Source: Desulfocicer sp963675955 (lineage in GTDB: Bacteria; Desulfobacterota; Desulfobacteria; Desulfobacterales; Desulfobacteraceae). From it: 64,000 nucleotides of DNA. The stretch is taken from contig CAXXVR010000007.1 in assembly GCA_963675955.2 (NCBI GenBank), forward strand, positions 952,890-1,016,889. Direction: 5' to 3'. The notes under the pieces were generated by a model, which saw only the letters and a list, made by a program, of their open reading frames with translations, made no database searches and was not told the DNA's origin. This document shows, one piece after another, positions 27,961 through 36,039 of the stretch. The position numbers and the translations under genes are program-made. Every line of letters begins with the position of its first letter. The first letter of the stretch is position 1.

Positions 27961-29928
27961 ATGGAAGCATTAATGGACCAACAGGATCAAATGAAAATAG
28001 AAAAAATATCCGCATGCACCCTGGATTGCCAGGACACCTGCTCCACCCTTGTCACGGTTCATCCAGAAAACGACCGCGTATCCATCACCGGCAACCCGGA
28101 TCATCCTTTTACCAAAGGATTCATATGCGCCAAGGGGAAAAAAGTCCACCAGCGACGGACAAGCCCCCGCCGCATCACCACCCCCCTTATCCGCCGAAAC
28201 CATGAATTTCACCCCGCAGGCTGGGACGAGGCCCTTGATCTTGTGGCCAAAAAGATCACCGCCCTTGGCAGCCAGCCTTCGTCCATGCTCCATGTCCGTC
28301 ATTACGGCTACCGTGGCGCTCTTGCCGACGGCAGCCGCTTTCTTTTTAATACCCTTGGAGCCTCAACCACCCGGGGAGCCCTGTGCGATGATGCCGGATG
28401 TACGGCGTATATGGCGGACTTCGGGGGACTTGAAATGAATGATCCCATGGATCTGGTCAACGCCCGTCACATCGTCAACTGGGGCAAGGATCTTTCACGA
28501 TCCGCCATTCATCTGGCCCACATCATTGATCAGGCAAAAAAAAACGGATGCCGGGTCACCACCATCTCCCCGGGGGGAGATACCAATGCCCCCTGCAGCG
28601 ATGTTTTCATCCGCATCCGCCCGGGCAGGGACCGCTTTCTTGCCGCAGCCGTAATCAAAGAGATCCTGGACCAAGACCTTGCCCATGGCCCGGCCCTGGA
28701 CCGGGCGGTAAACCTTGAAGGGTTCAAAAACCTTTTAAATGAGCACTCCCGGGAATCCCTGCTGTGTGCCGCTGACTGCACCACTAAAGATCTGGGGCAC
28801 CTGGTATCTGTTTTTACCGCCCCCTGCACGGCCCTGCTAATGGGATGGGGCATACAGCGTTACCGCTTCGGCGGCGAAACGGTGCGTTTCCTCAATGCCC
28901 TGTCGTTTCTTTCAGGCCAGGTGGGAAAGTCCGGCGGCGGCACCTACTACAATATTTCCTCCGGGCGAAACCTCAATAACCAATGGGTGGAAAAGGCGGG
29001 AAAACCAGCCAGAACCCTTCTGTTACCCCGCATCGGCCAGGAAATTCTGTCGGCGGATCCCCCCATCCTGTTTCTTCTGGCCGACGGCAGTAATTTTGTC
29101 AACCAGGCCCCGGATGCCGATACCACCATCAGGGCCATGAAAACCATTCCATTTAAGGTGGTCATTGACTCCTTTATGACGGATACAGCAGCCCTTGCAG
29201 ATGTAATTTTACCCTGTGCCCTGGATTATGAAAGAGAAGAAATTGTAGGTTCCTGTCTTCATAACTGGGTGAACTACGCAAGGCCTGTTTTTCCACCATG
29301 GAAAGATACCAGATGCGATTTTGACATCATGTCCGCCCTGGCACAGCGTCTTGGGATTGCCTTCCCCCGGCGAGAAATGCTACTGGAAGAGGCCCTTGAC
29401 ACCCCTCCCATGAAACACCTTTCCCATCCCCTTAAAGAACTCAAAGAAAAGGGATTTGTCAAGGCAGTCCATCCACCCATTGCATGGGAAGGACTTATCT
29501 TTGCCCACAAGGATAAAAAATACCGGCTGCCCACAGCTTTGACTCACGAACCTGCACCCCCACAAAATTTTCCCATGCACCTTCTGACCCTGGTCAGCAA
29601 AAAGGCCATACACTCCCAGCTTTCTGAAAAAGAATTCACAGCCCAGGAAAATACACCACAACTTCTTGAGGTGTGGATCAATCCTGACAGTTCCCATCTG
29701 ACCCGGATTGACCTTAACCTGCCTGTGCATCTGGTCACCCCCCTTGGAAGCATGCCGGTGCAGATAAAATGGCTGAAAGATCTGCACCCCCTGGCCCTTG
29801 TCATCCGCCGGGGGGGATGGCTGAAGCATAATCGATGCGTCAACAGACTCATTGAGCCTGCCATAACGGACATGGGAGAAACGGCCGCGTATTACAGTCA
29901 GTATGCCCGGCTGGACAATGGGGCTTGA
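27961..29928 (+). CDS. Cytoplasmic molybdopterin oxidoreductase, BisC/formate-dehydrogenase-like
   Basis: The 655-residue enzyme belongs to the bis-MGD molybdenum/tungsten superfamily. The N-terminal Cys set CTLDCQDTC and then FICAKG (spacing as in [4Fe-4S]-binding members) starts near residue 19. GNPDHPFTKG and later GGTYYN, DSFMTDTA and ADVILPC match the Mo-cofactor and catalytic core, and the C-terminal molydopterin-binding domain covers about 545-650. There is no Tat signal, so it is cytoplasmic. Members with this N-terminus are often annotated as anaerobic dehydrogenases without known substrate. A start at 27973 with GGAAG upstream is equally possible. Its last codons and stop lie inside a family 1 repeat arm. 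Confidence 0.85.
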   Translation: MEALMDQQDQMKIEKISACTLDCQDTCSTLVTVHPENDRVSITGNPDHPFTKGFICAKGKKVHQRRTSPRRITTPLIRRNHEFHPAGWDEALDLVAKKITALGSQPSSMLHVRHYGYRGALADGSRFLFNTLGASTTRGALCDDAGCTAYMADFGGLEMNDPMDLVNARHIVNWGKDLSRSAIHLAHIIDQAKKNGCRVTTISPGGDTNAPCSDVFIRIRPGRDRFLAAAVIKEILDQDLAHGPALDRAVNLEGFKNLLNEHSRESLLCAADCTTKDLGHLVSVFTAPCTALLMGWGIQRYRFGGETVRFLNALSFLSGQVGKSGGGTYYNISSGRNLNNQWVEKAGKPARTLLLPRIGQEILSADPPILFLLADGSNFVNQAPDADTTIRAMKTIPFKVVIDSFMTDTAALADVILPCALDYEREEIVGSCLHNWVNYARPVFPPWKDTRCDFDIMSALAQRLGIAFPRREMLLEEALDTPPMKHLSHPLKELKEKGFVKAVHPPIAWEGLIFAHKDKKYRLPTALTHEPAPPQNFPMHLLTLVSKKAIHSQLSEKEFTAQENTPQLLEVWINPDSSHLTRIDLNLPVHLVTPLGSMPVQIKWLKDLHPLALVIRRGGWLKHNRCVNRLIEPAITDMGETAAYYSQYARLDNGA

Positions 29929-29968
29929 TCACAACATGGGCCATTGGGAGGGGCAGGCGCTTAATTGA
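29921..29968. repeat. Hairpin repeat family 1, copy B, overlapping a stop codon
   Basis: The left arm (29921-29943) is an almost perfect copy of the family 1 arm. The TGA stop of the molybdopterin oxidoreductase (29926-29928) is part of it. A degenerate right arm (29960-29974) reaches the stop of the convergent exchanger gene. Confidence 0.75.
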
Positions 29969-30808
29969 TCACGACACAAACATATAGGTAACCACCCCGG
30001 CAATGGCAAGCCAGATATTGGTGATATTGCTCACCGTGATATTAAGGATGGCCGCCTGATATTTCCCACGATTCAAAAGGGCCAGGCAGCTCTTAAACTC
30101 CGGCCAGCTGGAGAGCGTTGCCAGAACAAAAAAACCGATAACCCCCTTTGGGGCATGGCTTTGTTCCGAGGCAAAGCTCACCACCGGGTCAAGAAAATAT
30201 CCCCCCATGATTAAAACAATAATGGCCGGAAACATGCTCCACCCGGCAATCACCTCTTCTTCCATGGATGCTTGAGCCACTTCCACCGGCCGTTTTAAAA
30301 AAAGCAGCCCGGACACAACAAGCCCCACGCCCACCCAATATTTATGCAAGGCAACAGGGATGGCATAAAAGGCCACGGCCGTACCTGCCGTAAGCACAAG
30401 ACAGCTCAAACTATAGTGCCAGTTGGTTTGAAGGGTTTTTAAAAACACCCGACAGACCAATGTGGCAGCAATGAGCAAAAGAGGATTCATAAAATTGGAA
30501 CCAAGCGGCGTACTGGCGGCAAACAGCACATCCCCGGCCACCAGCCCCACAATGAGGCATACAAGCTCCGGGCCATTGGTGATAAAGCCTGTAATGGTGC
30601 CCAGTCCCTTTACCTCTTTAAGGGTTTCAATAATGATTTCAATGGATAATCCAATTAAAATCATCACCAGCACCACCCCCCCCGCCGCTATGAAGGATTT
30701 ATTAAAGTCTCCGTTAAACATTAATGAACAGGTGCAAAAGAAAATAACCACCAGTATCCAGCATATCATGTCCAGCCTGCCCACAGAATTAACCAAAAAT
30801 TGTTTCAT
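29969..30808 (-). CDS. Sodium/calcium exchanger (CaCA) family membrane protein, divergent
   Basis: The protein has 279 residues from the ATG at 30808, which has GGAAGGG immediately upstream. About eight to ten hydrophobic segments are visible. Two internal alpha-repeat-like regions can be read: GFITNGPELVCLIVGLVAGD with STPLGSNFMNP, and LATLSSWPEFKSCL with ILNITVSNITN. The PE and GSN/SNxxN elements are hallmarks of Na+/Ca2+ exchangers. The protein is shorter than YrbG and its second repeat is weak, so the transported ion is uncertain. It converges on the molybdopterin oxidoreductase. Confidence 0.7.
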   Translation of the reverse strand: MKQFLVNSVGRLDMICWILVVIFFCTCSLMFNGDFNKSFIAAGGVVLVMILIGLSIEIIIETLKEVKGLGTITGFITNGPELVCLIVGLVAGDVLFAASTPLGSNFMNPLLLIAATLVCRVFLKTLQTNWHYSLSCLVLTAGTAVAFYAIPVALHKYWVGVGLVVSGLLFLKRPVEVAQASMEEEVIAGWSMFPAIIVLIMGGYFLDPVVSFASEQSHAPKGVIGFFVLATLSSWPEFKSCLALLNRGKYQAAILNITVSNITNIWLAIAGVVTYMFVS

Positions 30809-31095
30809 GCCCTTCCCCACACTTTATCTCAAAATTCACGGGCCAACCTTACACATTCAACCCCTTTCCGGAAGCACCCGGTTGAAACCGGATTCCAAAA
30901 AAAGAGTATCTCCCATTTTTTCTGCCACCCGTAAGATTTCATCTTTTATCACAAGTTGCCCCCATGCAAAAAATATTTTTACAGATCCCATGAACGCTGT
31001 CTCCATGTATGATCATCACATTGTTTTGCATGACATGTCCAACAGACTGAAAAAAAAGATAACTGCAGGCAGGTAACGTAAGGAGTATGTACCAG

Positions 31096-31134
31096 GCAAA
31101 AACGACAACGCCTTCCCAGGAGGAAAGGCGTTGT
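31096..31134 (-). terminator. Rho-independent terminator of the PstS-like gene
   Basis: On the minus strand ACAACGCCTT pairs with AAGGCGTTGT over a 10-base loop and is followed by CGTTTTTGCC. It lies 48 bases after the stop of the PstS-like gene. The rest of the gap 30821-31095 shows nothing further. Confidence 0.8.
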
Positions 31135-31181
31135 GAGTTTCAGTACAAAATGGCGGGGCGGGGGGGGAAATGAAATTTTTA

Positions 31182-31988
31182 TTAATTAATGGGCAGCATC
31201 CCTCTTTCCTGGATAATGGCACGGCCACTGTCAGATTTAATGAAATCCACAAAGGTTTTAATGGAGCCTGTGGGTTGACCTCTGGAAATCATGTAAAAGG
31301 TCTGGTAGTAGGGATAATTCTCTTCACCGGGTTTTTTCCCGTCAATGCTCATAACTTTAATGTTAGGATGAGAGATCTGGGCGCCTCTGGAAATAAAGGA
31401 CACCGCTCCCACGGGCAATGACTCAATGGCTTCGAGCACCCGGGGGGCCAGATAGGTGGAATAATCGTATTTGATCTCTTTTTCTTTCATAATCAGACGT
31501 CTGAAGTTTTTATGGGCACCGGTTTCCTCACCGGGAACCACCAGGGTAATGGCAAGATCAGGTCCACCCACCTCTTTCCAGTTGGCAACATCACCGGAAA
31601 ATATCTGCTGGAGCTGCTCGGATGTCAAACTGTCCACTGTGGATGCTTTATTGGTAATAACAGCCAGCGGGTCTTTGCAGAAGGGAATTTCCACCAAACC
31701 ATAGTCTTTATAGCGCTGGTACAATGAGCGGGTGCTGCTGGCAATGTCCGTCAGACCCCGCATGGCCCTGTACACACAATACTGTGAAGATGCCACGGAT
31801 AACTCAATGGGGATACCGGTGGCCTTTGTAAACACATCCAGCCTTTTATTTTCAAATGCCTCATACACCTGGGCCGAACAGCTGTATCGTAAACCTTCAG
31901 CAGCCGTTGCCGTAACCACGGGCACCATAGCCCATACCACCAGTAAACTTAAAACGGTTATACCTGATAAACGAATCGCTTTTTTCAT
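31182..31988 (-). CDS. PstS-like phosphate/anion-binding periplasmic protein (orphan)
   Basis: The ATG at 31988 has GAGGAGA upstream and gives 268 residues beginning with a signal peptide (MKKAIRLSGITVLSLLVVWA). The fold is that of the PBP-like phosphate-binding family: LTSEQLQQIFSGDVANWKEVGG, GEETGAHKNFRRLI, and GAVSFISRGA correspond to PstS segments. It lacks the N-terminal GSTTV motif of true PstS, having SCSAQVYEAF instead. No permease or ATPase gene is adjacent. It may present phosphate or another oxyanion to a distant transporter or a sensor. Confidence 0.8.
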   Translation of the reverse strand: MKKAIRLSGITVLSLLVVWAMVPVVTATAAEGLRYSCSAQVYEAFENKRLDVFTKATGIPIELSVASSQYCVYRAMRGLTDIASSTRSLYQRYKDYGLVEIPFCKDPLAVITNKASTVDSLTSEQLQQIFSGDVANWKEVGGPDLAITLVVPGEETGAHKNFRRLIMKEKEIKYDYSTYLAPRVLEAIESLPVGAVSFISRGAQISHPNIKVMSIDGKKPGEENYPYYQTFYMISRGQPTGSIKTFVDFIKSDSGRAIIQERGMLPIN

Positions 31989-32262
31989 GATGTCTCTCCT
32001 CATCCCTGACGGTTGAATGCCTCTTGTCTGTCAGCAGTGTTATGTCTTCATACTTCCGACTGCTTTTTTATAAAAGGTTAAAAAGCAATTCATGTGCCAT
32101 CGTTTTGTTTTTTATAAAATATTGTTATTACAAGGCTTTTAGATAAAAAAACAAACCAGATCTTTAATTCATACAATGAATTTTTTTACATGTTGTAAAC
32201 TTTTTTGACATACCCTTCAGGCAGGGGAATATTGAGGGAGGGGTCATGTGATGACCAATCCC

Positions 32263-32365
32263 CTATTGATAATCCAGTTCATGGTCATACACGGCGGTGT
32301 CAACATCCATAAGCCCCAGGATGGTGTGGAAAAGATAATCGTGGGGGGACTGCCGGAAAAAAATG
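32263..32365 (-). pseudogene. EptA-like phosphoethanolamine transferase, C-terminal fragment
   Basis: Read leftwards from about 32365 the frame gives FRQSPHDYLFHTILGLMDV followed by DTAVYDHELDYQ and a stop at 32263. This is the conserved C-terminal tail of sulfatase-fold lipid A phosphoethanolamine transferases (SHDNLFHTxLGLxDVxTxVYD). The N-terminal ~500 residues are gone; a GlpD-like fragment in the opposite direction starts about 8 bases away. Confidence 0.65.
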
Positions 32366-32372
32366 CGTCACG

Positions 32373-32590
32373 GAAAACATGCCCATCCACGGGTATGTCA
32401 AAAACATTTAATTTGATTCTCCGGGTTATTTTTACGGCGCGGATCGGGCGGCCATCAATGAGATGATTCAGTCCCGGCCGGAACTGGGTGAACAGCTGCA
32501 TCCCGATTATGAATATACCCGGGCCCAGGTGGTCTGGGCCGTTCACCATGAAATTGCTCGCACCGTGGAGGATTTTTTGTCCCGGAGAAT
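32373..32590 (+). pseudogene. Glycerol-3-phosphate dehydrogenase (GlpD-like) fragment
   Basis: The plus-strand frame reads ENMPIHGYVKNI, a TAA stop, then FDSPGYFYGADRAAINEM and PELGEQLHPDYEYTRAQVVW, AVHHEIARTVEDFLSRR. This is the C-terminal region of FAD-dependent glycerol-3-phosphate dehydrogenase. Both the FAD-binding N-terminus and the last residues are absent and an in-frame stop is present, so it is a true relic. Confidence 0.75.
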
Positions 32591-32787
32591 AAGTTTTGAG
32601 CCAGCAGCCCGGCATCCCAGTGCATGGCACCGCCAACGTAAAAGGAAACCAGTGCCATCACAAGAAAGGCCATAACCGCATACTGGAACCGGGTGGCCCA
32701 GTCCGCACCCATCCAGGCCGGTAAAAAGAGAAGCAGCACTGCAAAGCCCCCAATCCATAAAATATAGAATCTTTTTTGGGCTGACAT
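32455..32787 (-). CDS. Truncated small membrane protein fused to antisense sequence
   Basis: The first ~65 residues (MSAQKRFYILWIGGFAVLLL..., then WATRFQYAVMAFLVMALVSF) have two transmembrane segments and look like a natural small membrane protein. From about 32590 leftwards the frame runs antisense through the GlpD-like fragment, giving a proline-rich tail of unnatural composition. I infer that the original 3' end was lost when the fragments were joined. Family unknown. Confidence 0.4.
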   Translation of the reverse strand: MSAQKRFYILWIGGFAVLLLFLPAWMGADWATRFQYAVMAFLVMALVSFYVGGAMHWDAGLLAQNLFSGTKNPPRCEQFHGERPRPPGPGYIHNRDAAVHPVPAGTESSH

Positions 32788-32866
32788 GAAGACTTCGCTT
32801 GGAAACGGAGTTGTCTTTTTCCATTCTTAAACAAACCTTTAACTCATAACCTTGGAGAGATCAAGA

Positions 32867-33958
32867 TCAATCATTCACCATGAAGATCGGCTTAATATCA
32901 ACGCACGAACACTTCAATAAAACACGAATCCATTTCAAGGAAATGGTTACATAAACAGGATCTGAAATGTTGATGTGGATCTCCTCCCAAAGCTGACTGG
33001 AAATTTCTGCGGTTATCCTTTCATCGTTCACCTGAATGTCCACCAGCACCACAGGGGTTTTGATCCGAACGTCAACAACAATGCCCTGCATTCGATTTGG
33101 CATCGGGGTGTCAATGGGATGTCTGGACAATCGTACACCCGAAGGAAACACCGCAATCTTATCAACGGCCTTTCCACAATAGGGAACAATCAATGCCAAA
33201 CTGCCGCATTTTGCCCGACCCAACCCGAAATCAAGGGGTTCAATACGGCTGCATTTAAATATATTGGGTGCCCCAAAAAGATCTGAAACTGCTGAGGTAA
33301 GCGGATTAAAAAGAATCTCAGAGGGGATCCCGATCTGCTCAATCCGGCCATCTCTAATGACCGCCAGTCGATCTCCCATTTCAAAGGCTTCCATTCGGTT
33401 ATGCGTCACGTATACCGCCGTCAGGCCCAATTTCTGCTGAAGACTTTTAAGTTCTAATCTGAGAAGCTTTGCAGTGCGTTGATCCAGACTACTGAAGGGC
33501 TCATCAAGAAGCAAAATTTCAGGGTGTGGGGCCAGGGTCCGTGCCAGAGCAACTCGCTGCTTTTCACCGCCACTCAAGGACTTGGGATATCGGTTATGAA
33601 GATGACCTATTTTAATCAGGGCTAACAATTGCGTCACCCTTTGAGAAATTACCTTTTTATCCAGACCCCGGGCCTCAAGGCCAAAGGCAATATTCTCCGT
33701 AACCGTCAGATGGGGAAACAGGGCAAATGCCTGAAACAGATAACCGACATTTCTCTTTGAAGGTGGTAACAGATCCACCGCTGTCCCGTTAAATTGGACA
33801 CTCCCCCCATAGGGTGTAAATCCGGCAATGACATTGAGAAGGGTGGTTTTACCAGCTCCAGTGGCTCCTGCCAGCACCAGAAGCTCTCCATCGTAAATTT
33901 GCAGTTGTGTATCTTGACAAATATGATTGGTAATGGAAGATAACGAAATAACCGGCAT
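32867..33958 (-). CDS. ABC transporter ATP-binding protein with TOBE domain
   Basis: The ATG at 33958 lies one base after the permease stop (TAAGATG) with GGAGA upstream, giving 363 residues; a longer frame to 34012 would overlap the permease. The Walker A motif GATGAGKTT, signature LSGGEKQRVALARTL and Walker B LLLDEPFSSLD are present. The C-terminal 110 residues form a TOBE-like domain as in molybdate (ModC), sulfate and sugar importers, which is not usual for ATPases paired with SsuC/TauC-type permeases. It should energise the adjacent permease and binding protein. Substrate unknown. Confidence 0.88.
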   Translation of the reverse strand: MPVISLSSITNHICQDTQLQIYDGELLVLAGATGAGKTTLLNVIAGFTPYGGSVQFNGTAVDLLPPSKRNVGYLFQAFALFPHLTVTENIAFGLEARGLDKKVISQRVTQLLALIKIGHLHNRYPKSLSGGEKQRVALARTLAPHPEILLLDEPFSSLDQRTAKLLRLELKSLQQKLGLTAVYVTHNRMEAFEMGDRLAVIRDGRIEQIGIPSEILFNPLTSAVSDLFGAPNIFKCSRIEPLDFGLGRAKCGSLALIVPYCGKAVDKIAVFPSGVRLSRHPIDTPMPNRMQGIVVDVRIKTPVVLVDIQVNDERITAEISSQLWEEIHINISDPVYVTISLKWIRVLLKCSCVDIKPIFMVND

Positions 33959-33959
33959 C

Positions 33960-34721
33960 TTATCTCCATTTCCCCGTGGTTTTGAACTCAAGAAATGCAA
34001 AAAACCGTTCAAAAAGCAGGCACATCATGGACAATATCATCAGGCATACCAGGATAATATCCAGACGCACCAGGCTTTCCGCACGCATCATCAAAGACCC
34101 AATACCGGTGGGGATAGCCACCATTTCCGATGCAACGACTACTTTCCATGCCATTCCGGCCTCCAATTTCAAACCGGTAAAAATATTGGGCAGGGCCAGG
34201 GGTAGCACCACCTTCTTTAAAATAAACAGATCCGATGCACCGAGTATACGGGCCGCATTGATCAGCTCTGGCTTGACCTGACGAACACCGGTCAGCGTAT
34301 TATAAAGGACAGGGAAAAAAGAGCATATAAAGATAATGGCAATGGGAAGCATCTCATTAACACCTATCCACAACATCAGGACCGGAAGCCAACCCAGGGC
34401 CGGTATTGGGTAGAGAAGGCCAATAATAGGACTGAACCAGCGATGGACACGTTCATTCCATCCCATCAGAATACCGATACCAATACCAAACACCGAACCG
34501 CTGATAAATCCAACCAACACCCGCCCCAGGCTGCTCATGAAGTTTGGAATCAACACACCGCAAAAAAGCATGTCCCCCACCTCTGCCATCACCGTAGTAA
34601 AAGGGGGGAAAAAAATACCGCCGGGGATCAATTGAAGACGGGCCGTTGTTTCCCAGAGGAGAAGCATCGTAAGAACCGGGACAACTCCCCAAAGAAAATG
34701 AATACGTGGCTGATTATTCAT
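33960..34721 (-). CDS. ABC transporter permease, SsuC/TauC type
   Basis: This 253-residue protein has six predicted transmembrane segments and the BPD coupling loop with LINAARILGASDLFILKKVVLPLALPN in the EAA position. The family (NitT/TauT) imports nitrate, sulfonates, taurine or thiamine precursors. It overlaps the upstream binding-protein gene by 8 bases and is followed directly by the ATPase, so the three genes form one operon. Confidence 0.88.
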   Translation of the reverse strand: MNNQPRIHFLWGVVPVLTMLLLWETTARLQLIPGGIFFPPFTTVMAEVGDMLFCGVLIPNFMSSLGRVLVGFISGSVFGIGIGILMGWNERVHRWFSPIIGLLYPIPALGWLPVLMLWIGVNEMLPIAIIFICSFFPVLYNTLTGVRQVKPELINAARILGASDLFILKKVVLPLALPNIFTGLKLEAGMAWKVVVASEMVAIPTGIGSLMMRAESLVRLDIILVCLMILSMMCLLFERFFAFLEFKTTGKWR

Positions 34722-35736
34722 TAAGGAACCTCAAATCTAAGATTTCTTCAGCCGGAAAGGGCTTTTTAATATTTCCGATCTCTGCCGCATAGTTAACCAT
34801 TTCCTGCACCATCTCTGAATTAATTGAAGCGGTATTAACCAATTTTTGCCCAAGGGAACGCTGGATTACATCTGGTGTTACCCTTAATTGCTGCAGGCTG
34901 CCAGCCAGTTTGACAGGAAAGAGCTCTCTTTCCATGACATTGAGTTCCCGGGCCACAATGATTCCTGCCTGTTCCGGATGATCATGAATGTATTGAATTC
35001 CCCGTTGTGTAAGTCCAACCAGTTTCTTAACAACATTCGGATGATCCTTGATCAAATTTTGATGAACCACCAGAACACTTCCCTGCATGTTCGGCCACAG
35101 GTCCCGGGCATTGATCAACTCTTTAAAACCATCGGCCTGGCCCATGGTTGGAAACTGCTCCGGCATAAAAGCGGCATCCAATTGACCGGTTTTAAGCCCC
35201 AGAAGCAATTTGGGGGGCGGCATGCGACGGGCATTGGCGATTATGTTTAGGTCAAGATCATATGCCGCCTGTAGTTTGTGAAGCAAGGCCGCCGGAGGAC
35301 TTCCCTCCCGGGTACAGCCCAGGTGAATACCCGGGCTGACCAGGTCTTGGACAATTTTTATTTTTTCAGGATTCACAATCAGCCCGTATCCGTAAAGATG
35401 GGTACCGGCAACAACCTTAATGGGCACATGGGCATTTGCATAGGCATTGATCGCCGGCAGCAAACAGATATACGCTCCATCAATCCCTCCCTTGGCAAGG
35501 GCCGCTGAAAGCCCCATACCGGTGGCATAGCTGTCAAAGGAATTAATATTCAGGCCACTTTCCGCATACCAGTTAAAATGGTTGGCAATATGTGCACAGG
35601 CCGCATGATCCACAAATTCAACTGCCAGGTTGACCGGCCGGGTTGTCCCCGGAAAGACTGGAGATGTATACAAAAACAGGCACATCACCACCAACAGCAA
35701 TTTTATCAGTTGATTTAAATATCGTTTTTTTTGCAT
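34714..35736 (-). CDS. ABC transporter substrate-binding protein, NMT1/THI5-SsuA type
   Basis: The 340-residue protein has a signal peptide (about residues 1-29) and an NMT1-like periplasmic binding fold. The sequence NHFNWYAESGLNINSF and YATGMGLSAALAKGGIDGAY matches the first lobe of NitT/TauT receptors, and KTGQLDAAFMPEQFP the second. Conserved hinge spacing suggests a small organic or sulfonated ligand, which I cannot name. It is first in the operon, 112 bases or so after a strong sigma70-like promoter. Confidence 0.85.
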   Translation of the reverse strand: MQKKRYLNQLIKLLLVVMCLFLYTSPVFPGTTRPVNLAVEFVDHAACAHIANHFNWYAESGLNINSFDSYATGMGLSAALAKGGIDGAYICLLPAINAYANAHVPIKVVAGTHLYGYGLIVNPEKIKIVQDLVSPGIHLGCTREGSPPAALLHKLQAAYDLDLNIIANARRMPPPKLLLGLKTGQLDAAFMPEQFPTMGQADGFKELINARDLWPNMQGSVLVVHQNLIKDHPNVVKKLVGLTQRGIQYIHDHPEQAGIIVARELNVMERELFPVKLAGSLQQLRVTPDVIQRSLGQKLVNTASINSEMVQEMVNYAAEIGNIKKPFPAEEILDLRFLNE

Positions 35737-35855
35737 AAAAGTTCAACCATCCTTACATATGCCATGAAGAATCCGGCACTCTCTGTTCCACTCCAGGAGC
35801 AATGTTTCAGGGAGACTGATTGAATCACCCTTTTTTGCTTGCCGATACCGAATAG

Positions 35856-35883
35856 ATAATACAATATTACATGCATTTGTCAA
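35856..35883 (-). promoter_or_regulatory. Sigma70-like promoter for the ABC importer operon
   Basis: On the minus strand a perfect -35 TTGACA (35883-35878), a 16-base spacer, and -10 TATTAT (35861-35856). The first gene starts at 35736, leaving a leader of roughly 110 bases with no riboswitch class that I recognise. Confidence 0.7.
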
Positions 35884-35893
35884 TTCAAAACGA

Positions 35894-35917
35894 CATTGAC
35901 GTTTAAAAACGTCAATG
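35894..35917. promoter_or_regulatory. Perfect 24-base palindrome upstream of the importer promoter
   Basis: The arm CATTGACGTTT, two bases AA, and the exact complement. It ends 11 bases upstream of the -35 box, the position of an activator site. There is no U-tract, so it is a better operator than terminator candidate. Confidence 0.6.
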
Positions 35918-35921
35918 ACAC

Positions 35922-35979
35922 AAGCCTGACCCTATTGGGCCGCCAACGGTTACGGCTGGCCCATGTTGTGATCAAGCCC
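35922..35979. repeat. Hairpin repeat family 1, copy C
   Basis: The right arm at 35957-35979 (TGGCCCATGTTGTGATCAAG...) is intact; the left arm (35922-35942) is degenerate. It lies downstream of the NtrC-type gene and probably ends that transcript. Confidence 0.7.
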
Positions 35980-35992
35980 GATTTTAGTGGCG

Positions 35993-36035
35993 CAGATTAT
36001 GTGGATGTAAATTGTAGAACTTATGACTGACGAGG
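35993..36035 (+). repeat. Dispersed repeat 'RBS-start' element, partial copy 3
   Basis: ATTATGTGG, AAATTG, AGAACTTATGACTGACGA match the 3' half of the element at 3846-3934 with few changes. It abuts the 3' end of the NtrC-type gene on the opposite strand. Confidence 0.6.
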
Positions 36036-36039
36036 AACT

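Noticed and set aside
35737..35855. Possible TPP riboswitch before the NMT1/THI5-like binding protein gene
   Set aside because: The CUGAGA and other conserved elements of the TPP aptamer are not present in the leader.
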